This document shows positions 1 through 5,966 of a stretch of 64,000 nucleotides of DNA, piece by piece. The notes under the pieces are model-generated. The model did not search any database. It saw only the letters and a list, made by a program, of their open reading frames with translations, and was not told the DNA's origin. Each line of letters begins with the position of its first letter. The first letter of the stretch is position 1. The translations under genes and the position numbers were made by a program. The stretch comes from JBEKCP01 sp049509515 (GTDB lineage Bacteria > Planctomycetota > Planctomycetia > Pirellulales > Thermoguttaceae), in NCBI GenBank assembly GCA_049509515.1, contig JBEKZV010000043.1, positions 25,334 to 89,333 on the forward strand. The letters are read 5' to 3'.

Positions 1-2697
1 GTCACTGCCCCCGGCGGCGATGCGCCCGCCCGCCGCATCCGCATCCGCTCGCTGGAGATCCGGCGGCTGGACGGCATCACGGACCTGGTTTCCGAGCCGT
101 TGCGGCAGCAAGCCGTCGCCGGGATGGCCAAGGCCGATGCGAAAGCGGCGGAGGCTGATGCGGCGACGTGGCGGCAGTGGGTCGAAAAGGGCCGGCCCGC
201 GGGCGCCGATGCCGCCGCCTGGCGGCTGGCCTGCGGCGTGGCGAGGCTTCCCGGCGGTCCGAATCCCGCCGTCTCCCAAGCCGCCTTGGCGGACCTGGTG
301 CGCGACGGCCTCGCGCTGGCGCCGTCGCTGGAGGCCAAGTACTGCCTGCTCGAAGATGCCGCCCTGCTCTGGGACGCCCGCGACTTCGCCGCAGCGCAGC
401 GGTATCTGGCCTTCTGGGAGCAGGTCGCCCGGGAGCACCTGGCCGACGCCACTCCCGCGGAGTTCGACCTCTTGCGACGCTCCTTCATGGCGTCCTCGCT
501 CTGGTCCTTCGACCCGCGGATCGAGTCGCTGGCGTGGGAGCTGGCCCGCGATCGGCTCTTGGTCCTCCTGGCCCGGCAGGACTGGGACGAGCTGCACCAC
601 TGGTGCCGCCGGCTGATCTTCTGGCACGAGACGGTGGACCGGCGGAACTTTTGGCCGCAGGAGCAGACCCCGCTGGCACAACTGGTCGCCTGGGTTTACC
701 GCGAGCTGGGCACGGCGCAAATCGTCCAGGACGGCCAGAAGCTGCTCTCCGCGGAGATCAACTGGCAGCGGGTCTTCAGCGTGCCGATGAACCGCGAAGC
801 GGGCAACATCCTCACCGATCTGCAGTCGGCCGCGGAGGAACGGCTGTACGGCGACGCCGCCCGCGGGATCATCGCCGCCACGAGCACGCTGGGCACCGGC
901 CTGGTGCCCGATCCCGTGGATTCCCAGCTCTTCACCTCGTACCCCACCGCCGTGGAACTGCTTCTGCGGCGCTTTCCCCAGGTGCAAGAGGCCGTGGGCC
1001 AGCAGTCGCAGAAGACGGGCCGGTTGCGGGTGGCCCACGCGATGGCCCAGGGCGACGTGGTGGGTGTCGAGGGACTGGCCGTGGCCTATTTCGGCACTCC
1101 CGCCGCCACCGCCGCCCACCAGTGGCTCGGCGATCGCCTGTTGGCCGTGGGGGCGTTTGCCCGGGCGCTGGCGGACTACGAGCAGGCCCTGCGGACGGCC
1201 GCCCCCGCCGAGCAACCCGCCCTGGGGGCCCGCGTCCGACTGGCGGCGGCGATGTTTGGCCAGGAAAAGGGCGAGCCGGTCCGCGAGCCCGTCCTGCTGG
1301 GTGACCAGCGGATCAGCCCCGAGCAGTTCGAGCGTTGGGTCCGCGAAAGGCTCGATCGGCGCCCGCCGGGCGGCGCGGCCCCCTCACCCCCTGCCCCTCT
1401 CCCGCGAGGGGAGAGGGGAGAAGGAATGCCGGGCGCGGCCTGGGCCGGCCTGAAATTGTCGCCCACCGGGCTGGAGCCGAAACGCCGCTTGCCCTTCGAC
1501 GGCGACGCCGGGGTCAATCCGCTTGCCGTCCAGTGGCCCGCCAACTCCCTGGATTGGCCCGCCCGGCAGTTGGCCCTCGTCCCGCTGGGCGACGTGCTGC
1601 TGGCGTCCAACCGCTTCCAGGTGACCGCCCTCGATCTGGTCCAGGGCAAACGCCGCTGGACCTACTCCCTGGGCGGCGAGCAGGGGCAAACCCACCAGTG
1701 GTCGCTGCTGGCGATGCGGCCCGCCGTGTCGGGCGGCCGGGCCTACGCCCGCATGTTGCCGAAATCGGGACAGCCGCAGATCGTCGGCCTCGACCTGGCC
1801 GACGGCAAGCTGATCTTTCAGACCAACTGGCCCGGCGATCTCGTGTCCGACCCGCTGGTCATCGGCGACCAGCTCTTTGCCCTGGGCATCGAGGGCCCGG
1901 CCAGCCCGGCGGCGACGCCGCTGGTATGGGTCGAGTTGGACCGGCAGTCGGGCGCCATCCTGGCCCGCAAGCCGCTGCTGGAGCTGCGGTGCGAGCCGGC
2001 CGTGCAACAGACCTGCCAGGCGACGGTCGTGGGGACGCGCGTGCTGGCGGCCGTGGGCGGAGTGCTGTTCTCGGTCGATCCCGAGGGCCAGATCGCCTGG
2101 CTGCGGGCGAGCCTGTGCGTTCCGCCGGCCCTTTACCCGCTGCCCGGCCAGCAACGCGCCGAGCCGCCGCTGGTGGCCGGCGACCGGCTCTACGCGACCG
2201 AGATGGGGCTGCCGGCCGTGGAGTGCATCGACCTGGCGACCGGCCGGCTGTACTGGCGGCGGCCGGTGCTCGGCCTGGCGCGGATCGTCGACCTGGCCGG
2301 CGACCGGTTGCTGGTGCAAACCGCCGGCGGACTCTCCGCGATCCGCGCCGCCAGCGGCCGCGTCCTCTGGCAAGACAAGATCCCCGGGGCGTGCGACGGC
2401 GTCCTGCGGGTCGGGCCCGACCTGCTGGCCTGCGCCCACCCCGTATGGCGCCGCGAAGGAAACTGCCCCTCGATCCTGTGGATCGACCTGGCAACCGGCC
2501 GGGTGAAGGCCCAGAGCCTGCTGGCGGACCTCCACAGCCGTCAGCCGGCGCTGGGGCCGATGCTGGCGATGCAGAACCGCCTGTGGTGTTTCGCCGGCGT
2601 GGGCGACGGCCAACAGACGCAGCAGCCGCAGCGCGACGTCATGGAGCTTATCCCCGGCGGTCCCAGCCAGCCCCCCGACCCGCCGCAGCCGGAGTGA
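1..2697 (+). CDS. PQQ-like beta-propeller repeat protein (5' truncated)
   Basis: The reading frame is open from base 1, so the gene begins outside the window; about 898 residues are visible. The C-terminal half (from about 1480) has repeated blade motifs such as LDLADGKLIF, IDLATGRLYW and IDLATGRVKA, each an aspartate-containing strand followed by a G(R/K) turn, typical of PQQ/BamB-like propellers. The N-terminal part is helical and Ala/Leu-rich, perhaps TPR-like. No PQQ-dehydrogenase catalytic signature is obvious, so it is probably a structural or binding protein of the periplasm rather than an enzyme. A palindromic repeat at 1381-1424 is translated in frame as a Pro/Arg/Gly linker between the halves. 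The stop is followed by a spacer and then a toxin-antitoxin pair. The signal peptide cannot be judged because the start is missing. Confidence 0.75.
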   Translation, partial: VTAPGGDAPARRIRIRSLEIRRLDGITDLVSEPLRQQAVAGMAKADAKAAEADAATWRQWVEKGRPAGADAAAWRLACGVARLPGGPNPAVSQAALADLVRDGLALAPSLEAKYCLLEDAALLWDARDFAAAQRYLAFWEQVAREHLADATPAEFDLLRRSFMASSLWSFDPRIESLAWELARDRLLVLLARQDWDELHHWCRRLIFWHETVDRRNFWPQEQTPLAQLVAWVYRELGTAQIVQDGQKLLSAEINWQRVFSVPMNREAGNILTDLQSAAEERLYGDAARGIIAATSTLGTGLVPDPVDSQLFTSYPTAVELLLRRFPQVQEAVGQQSQKTGRLRVAHAMAQGDVVGVEGLAVAYFGTPAATAAHQWLGDRLLAVGAFARALADYEQALRTAAPAEQPALGARVRLAAAMFGQEKGEPVREPVLLGDQRISPEQFERWVRERLDRRPPGGAAPSPPAPLPRGERGEGMPGAAWAGLKLSPTGLEPKRRLPFDGDAGVNPLAVQWPANSLDWPARQLALVPLGDVLLASNRFQVTALDLVQGKRRWTYSLGGEQGQTHQWSLLAMRPAVSGGRAYARMLPKSGQPQIVGLDLADGKLIFQTNWPGDLVSDPLVIGDQLFALGIEGPASPAATPLVWVELDRQSGAILARKPLLELRCEPAVQQTCQATVVGTRVLAAVGGVLFSVDPEGQIAWLRASLCVPPALYPLPGQQRAEPPLVAGDRLYATEMGLPAVECIDLATGRLYWRRPVLGLARIVDLAGDRLLVQTAGGLSAIRAASGRVLWQDKIPGACDGVLRVGPDLLACAHPVWRREGNCPSILWIDLATGRVKAQSLLADLHSRQPALGPMLAMQNRLWCFAGVGDGQQTQQPQRDVMELIPGGPSQPPDPPQPE
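1381..1424. repeat. Palindromic repeat element inside a coding region
   Basis: A C-rich arm (CCCCTCTCCC, 1394-1403) and its perfect complement (GGGAGAGGGG, 1409-1418) form a 10-bp stem with a 5-nt loop. The flanks (CCCTCACCCCCTG before, AGAAGG after) resemble the dispersed 'ccctcaccccctgcccc' elements usually found between planctomycete genes. Here it lies inside the propeller gene and keeps the frame open, adding a linker read as SPPAPLPRGERGEG. Confidence 0.75.
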
Positions 2698-2783
2698 AGC
2701 CAGGCGTTCCGCTGCGGTCCGCGGCTGGTTTGCTACGACCTGCCGGAATGATAGCCCCGCACCCCCTGGGGTTGGCAGGCCGA

Positions 2784-2813
2784 TTCGACCTCGTCCCGCC
2801 ACCGTGCTAGAAT
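2784..2813 (+). promoter_or_regulatory. Probable promoter of the first toxin-antitoxin pair
   Basis: TTCGAC (2784-2789) and TAGAAT (2808-2813) are separated by 18 bp. Transcription would start near 2820, just ahead of the GGAGGAGG ribosome site at about 2820-2827. The -35 match is only moderate. Confidence 0.4.
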
Positions 2814-2834
2814 GTGGCTGGAGGAGGCTTTGCC

Positions 2835-3053
2835 GTGACTACGCTTCTTCAAGAGGCATTCGCGAAGGCTTCGGGGCTGACACCTGCCGAACAAGACCTT
2901 TTGGCTTCTCGCTTGCTTGCGGAGTTGGCCGACGAGGACGAGTTTGATCGCGCCATCGCCGCCTCTTCCGACAAGCTGGCGAGCCTTGCTCGCGAGGCTG
3001 TCGCGGAGCATCGCGACGGGCGCACCGACGAGCTCGATCCGGACGCCCTATGA
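2835..3053 (+). CDS. Antitoxin of RelE/ParE-type toxin-antitoxin pair 1
   Basis: A 72-residue acidic protein beginning MTTLLQEAFAKASGL (GTG start) and ending in an acidic Asp/Glu-rich tail (DGRTDELDPDAL). It resembles the short addiction-module antitoxins whose C-terminus wraps a RelE/ParE toxin. The GTG at 2835 is preferred because GGAGGAGG lies 7 bases upstream; another GTG at 2814 has no such site. The toxin start overlaps its stop in an ATGA, so the two are translationally coupled. The N-terminal LTPAEQDLLASRLLAEL stretch is typical of antitoxins of this kind. No DNA-binding fold can be proven by eye. The second pair at 5152-5606 has a toxin homologous to this pair's toxin. Confidence 0.65.
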   Translation: MTTLLQEAFAKASGLTPAEQDLLASRLLAELADEDEFDRAIAASSDKLASLAREAVAEHRDGRTDELDPDAL

Positions 3054-3319
3054 ATTCTCGCACGACGCGGCGTTTCCGTGAGCTTTTCGCCGCGATGCCG
3101 GTCCACGCGCAACGTCAAGCTCGGGAAGCCTATAGGCTTTTTCGAGAGAATCCGCGTCACCCAGGGCTGCACTTCAAGCGGGTCCACGGGGATCCGCCAA
3201 CCTATTCGGCCCGCGTCGGGATCGGCTACCGCGCGACGGCCGTGCTCGACGGCGGAGCGGCCATCTGGTTTTGGATTGGCACGCACGCCGACTACAGCAA
3301 GCTTCTGGAACACCTGTAA
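3050..3319 (+). CDS. RelE/ParE-family toxin 1
   Basis: An 89-residue basic protein with the compact RelE/ParE layout: an N-terminal helical hairpin (RRFRELFAAMP...AREAYRLF), then NPRHPGLHFKRV, and beta strands ending in AIWFWIGTHADYSKLL. The toxin at 5152-5412 aligns along its whole length (DPRHPSLQLKKV; IVWFWIGSRSEYDKLL), which supports a real family. RelE toxins usually cleave mRNA on the ribosome and ParE toxins poison gyrase; which applies here cannot be told. The start overlaps the antitoxin stop by four bases. The 'NPRHPGLxxKxV' and 'WFWIG(T/S)' features are characteristic of small plasmid-stabilisation toxins. The gene is intact. Confidence 0.7.
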   Translation: MNSRTTRRFRELFAAMPVHAQRQAREAYRLFRENPRHPGLHFKRVHGDPPTYSARVGIGYRATAVLDGGAAIWFWIGTHADYSKLLEHL

Positions 3320-3510
3320 ACGTTGAAGGAGTTTTGTTGTGGCACGGCCTCCCGACCGTGCCGCCGCCGGCGCTTTTCCGCCACCCCTTTCTATCCGCCC
3401 GATGGGCGGCAGTCGTGCGATGCGGCGATCAGTCCGCTCGGCTGGTGAATTTGGAGCGACGCTATCTCCCGAAAAGTGCTGATGCCGCGCCGGTCAACAC
3501 CAGGGGCTTC

Positions 3511-4560
3511 TTAGGCGGCGCCTCCGCTACCCGGAAAGCTCTCAGCGAGGTGCCGCAGTGCTTCACCGGGGTCAGGGTAACCCAGCCGCTCGGGGCGCAG
3601 CCGGTCAATGAGCGCCAAGTCATCTCGCTGAAGGGAGGTGAGTTGGAACTCGCCAAGCAGATTGCTTTCCCAGGATAGGCCCTTCAGCCGGTCGAAGAGG
3701 ATATATGTGTCGCCATTCGTCACGATGACATATCGAACGCCTTGCTCATGTGCATAGTTGTACGCCTGCTTGATTGCATTGACGCCGTTGTGGAAACTGA
3801 GATCCCAGACCGTCTTGACCTCAGCAATTAGGAGCGTATGTCCATCCCTCTCAATCGTTACGTCAACGCGGCCCTGGCGGTACTTGATGTCCTTGTGCTT
3901 TCGGTATCCGAGTGCGACGAAGAAATCCTCCACCAGCGACTCGTGGGCACGCTCCATGTGCTCGCGCTCTGCGCGCAAGATTTCGACTGCTTCAATGGCG
4001 GATTTCAGCTTCGCAGGGCGCACGATCGTAATTTCCTTGGCTTCGACAGGAGGCGACATCCCGACGATGCGCGCGATATAGGGCGGCAGCTCCGGGTAGA
4101 CCTTCCCCACCGTGCCGTAGGGCTGCCACGGAGTCTCGCCCTCGGAAACAAGAGAAGTGCGGGGCATGTATGCGGTCTTTACCCATTTAACATCCCTGTG
4201 GTGAGGGTAAAAGGGCTCCTGCCCATCGATCGCCCCGCAATCGTGCTTCCGCAATTGGAACTTGTACCCGGACTCGACGGTGCCTACCCCAAAAAGACCG
4301 TGATTTGTGTTATTGACCGCCACATAGTCGCCGCGCTCGAGGGAAAGGAATCTCTCGAACGACTGAATCGCGGCTGCCTCGTTGTCATAGGCAGGCTCCT
4401 GCCGCCGAATCAGATCGGTGATTTCGTCGATAGATTTCTCGGTAAGATCGACTTCATTGAGCCACCCAATTGCAACGTAGCGCCCATCGCGGAAGCGTTC
4501 CCACGCATGCGGCTTCTGTCCCGGGACGTGGGTGGGTGAACTCGTAGTGAACTTTGGCAT
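3511..4560 (-). CDS. Orphan restriction-type nuclease with EVE/PUA-like N-terminus
   Basis: A 349-residue protein. The C-terminal domain (about 185-330) has a PD-(D/E)XK core: RVD at 231-233, a strand carrying EVK at 247-249, and QAYNY at about 265-269, which fits the Q-x3-Y of HsdR-N/type I restriction-like nucleases. The N-terminal region (about 15-170) contains 'GDYVAVNN...GLFGVGTV', which resembles EVE/PUA-like modified-base readers. Together this suggests a modification-dependent or self-standing restriction enzyme. No methyltransferase or specificity subunit lies nearby. The ATG at 4560 has a GGAGA six bases upstream; an ATG four codons earlier (4572) does not. It is flanked on both sides by toxin-antitoxin pairs, and its base use (A/T-richer) differs from neighbouring genes, so transfer is likely (inference). 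Confidence 0.65.
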   Translation of the reverse strand: MPKFTTSSPTHVPGQKPHAWERFRDGRYVAIGWLNEVDLTEKSIDEITDLIRRQEPAYDNEAAAIQSFERFLSLERGDYVAVNNTNHGLFGVGTVESGYKFQLRKHDCGAIDGQEPFYPHHRDVKWVKTAYMPRTSLVSEGETPWQPYGTVGKVYPELPPYIARIVGMSPPVEAKEITIVRPAKLKSAIEAVEILRAEREHMERAHESLVEDFFVALGYRKHKDIKYRQGRVDVTIERDGHTLLIAEVKTVWDLSFHNGVNAIKQAYNYAHEQGVRYVIVTNGDTYILFDRLKGLSWESNLLGEFQLTSLQRDDLALIDRLRPERLGYPDPGEALRHLAESFPGSGGAA

Positions 4561-4818
4561 GCGACTCTCCATCCCATCGGGTACGCGATGGTTCCAGGTA
4601 GCGCGATGGCGTCAGTTTACCGCTGACCGCGGGCAACTGCAAGCGGCTCGCTCTCGGACACATGACCCGGCGCGTGGCAGGCGCGCATGACCCAGCCACG
4701 AGATGTAAGGGCTTGCGACCGGCCGTAGCCGGGTGTACCAAGCCACATGTCGCTGCGGCAGTTGCAGTGGGCTGGGTGCCGCAGGCACAATGCGCGGACG
4801 CAATTCTACCGCCGATGG

Positions 4819-4935
4819 TCAGGCCAAGTCTGCGAACCGGCGCAGGTCCGCAGCGGTCTGGGCGAGCCCTTGTCGTTCCAGTGCCGCCAGGAAGCCTTCA
4901 ACGCGCATGGGCGGGTTCTTGAGGTCAAGAAGGGG
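4819..4935 (-). pseudogene. Possible 3' remnant of a PIN/VapC-like gene
   Basis: On the minus strand a short frame reads LLDLKNPPMRVEGFLAALERQGLAQTAADL and then a stop at 4819-4821. The 'KNPPMxVexFLxxL' segment resembles the C-terminal end of some PIN-domain proteins that end in a small helical tail. The frame is cut at its 5' side by the GGGGACAGTCCC repeat at 4931. Resemblance is from memory only; it may be chance. Confidence 0.3.
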
Positions 4936-5035
4936 ACAGTCCCATTTTCGGGCGGATACCGACCATCGCCGACCAACGCCCCGCGTCGGTGCCCGGGCGG
5001 TACCCGGTCTGCGCCCGAAAATCGGGACAGTCCCC
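4931..5035. repeat. Inverted pair of GGGACAGTCCC repeat arms
   Basis: Left arm 4931-4954 (GGGGACAGTCCCATTTTCGG) and right arm 5012-5035 (CCCGAAAATCGGGACAGTCC) are near-perfect inverted copies about 57 bp apart. Each arm itself holds the small palindrome GGGAC(A/T)GTCCC. Related pieces occur at 28060-28075 and 30170-30188. The rest of 4573-5151 shows no convincing gene. Confidence 0.65.
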
Positions 5036-5151
5036 GTGTTGGCGCTTTGCGGCGGTGCAGACGAGGTGCGGGGCGAGGTCCAGCACCAGCCGATTCATCC
5101 CTTCCGCTCTTCACGGCCCGCAAGGGCCGGCCTGGGCCGTTCAGGCGGAAA

Positions 5152-5412
5152 TCACAGCAACTTGTCGTATTCCGAGCGCGAACCGATCCAAAACCACACG
5201 ATGCCCGCCGGCTTGCCCAACCCCAGGGCGCGATGGTGCATTCCGATGCGCACCGACCAGACCTGTCTCATGCTCCCAACTTTCTTGAGTTGCAGCGAGG
5301 GGTGGCGCGGGTCCGTCCTGAGGAGCTCGTAATTCCTGTCGGCCAACTCCCGCACGTCCTTGGGAAGTTGGTGATAGCGTCTCCAGAAGCACGGCAGGGC
5401 GAAATGCTTCAC
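5152..5412 (-). CDS. RelE/ParE-family toxin 2
   Basis: An 86-residue protein, GTG start, beginning MKHFALPCFWRRYHQLP and ending IVWFWIGSRSEYDKLL. It aligns over its full length with the toxin at 3050-3319, including (N/D)PRHPxLxxKxV and WFWIG motifs. The GTG start overlaps the antitoxin stop (GTGA), so it is the second cistron of a coupled pair. An open frame continues upstream to 5748, but it would run antiparallel across the antitoxin's frame and has no ribosome site, so the short form is chosen. Target (mRNA or gyrase) is not decided by sequence. Confidence 0.65.
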   Translation of the reverse strand: MKHFALPCFWRRYHQLPKDVRELADRNYELLRTDPRHPSLQLKKVGSMRQVWSVRIGMHHRALGLGKPAGIVWFWIGSRSEYDKLL

Positions 5413-5606
5413 AGCGGCTTGGCCAGTCCCTGCCGATGCTCGGCTTCCGCTTCCGCCAAGAGCGCGTCGAGGCGTCCCGAGGCCAAGTCGTCCTCGATCT
5501 GTTTGTCCCACACTCGGTCGTAACGCTTCTGGAGCCACGCCATCAACTCCGCAAAATCGCTCGCCGAGAGGCGGGCGATGGCGGACTCGATCTCTGCAAC
5601 GCTCAT
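5409..5606 (-). CDS. Antitoxin of RelE/ParE-type toxin-antitoxin pair 2
   Basis: A 65-residue acidic protein beginning MSVAEIESAIARLSASDF, followed by AELMAWLQKRYDRVWDKQIEDD and LDALLAEAEAEHRQGLAKPL. The 'LSxxExxELxxWLxxRxxxxWDxQIExDxxxGxLDxLxxEAxxExxxG' pattern is the common one for small antitoxins of RelE/ParE pairs in cyanobacteria and planctomycetes. It is followed by the toxin with a GTGA overlap. This antitoxin is not obviously alignable with the one at 2835-3053, although their toxins are, so the two pairs may have exchanged antitoxins (inference). Confidence 0.7.
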   Translation of the reverse strand: MSVAEIESAIARLSASDFAELMAWLQKRYDRVWDKQIEDDLASGRLDALLAEAEAEHRQGLAKPL

Positions 5607-5930
5607 CGCAAGCCCCCGCTAAATGCGCCAAATCGGGCCACCCATTCAGGGCACAACATGCCAGCGCCCACGAAACCCGTCGTCGCTGGCGGCTTCGGGC
5701 GATCCCACATTTCACCGCAGCGACGAACTGAGCCGCGCTGCCGACCACATTAGTGAGTTTACCCTACGCCGTAACTGCGGGGCAAGAGCCGCCACGGCCT
5801 TTGCGCGGGTCAGCCACTGCCCGGGCGATGCGGCGGGCAGTGCTGCACGCCGGGTACAGCACGCAAGCATAGCCGAAATAAATGAAACCTGCTGCACTCT
5901 TGTGGTGAGCCCGGGCACCCTTGCCAGGGT
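5607..5930. other. Intergenic stretch without recognisable gene
   Basis: Between the second toxin-antitoxin pair and the NPCBM gene I see no credible reading frame with a ribosome site, no tRNA and no clear terminator. The final part runs into a CTTCATC tandem repeat (5931-5964). Confidence 0.5.
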
Positions 5931-5964
5931 TCATCCTTCATCCTTTCTCCTTCATCCTTAATCC
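5931..5964. repeat. CCTTCATC short tandem repeat
   Basis: Four imperfect copies of (T)TCATCCT(T) adjoin the 3' end of the minus-strand NPCBM gene. A closely similar array sits at 39271-39306, again at the 3' end of a minus-strand gene. Confidence 0.6.
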
Positions 5965-5966
5965 CC

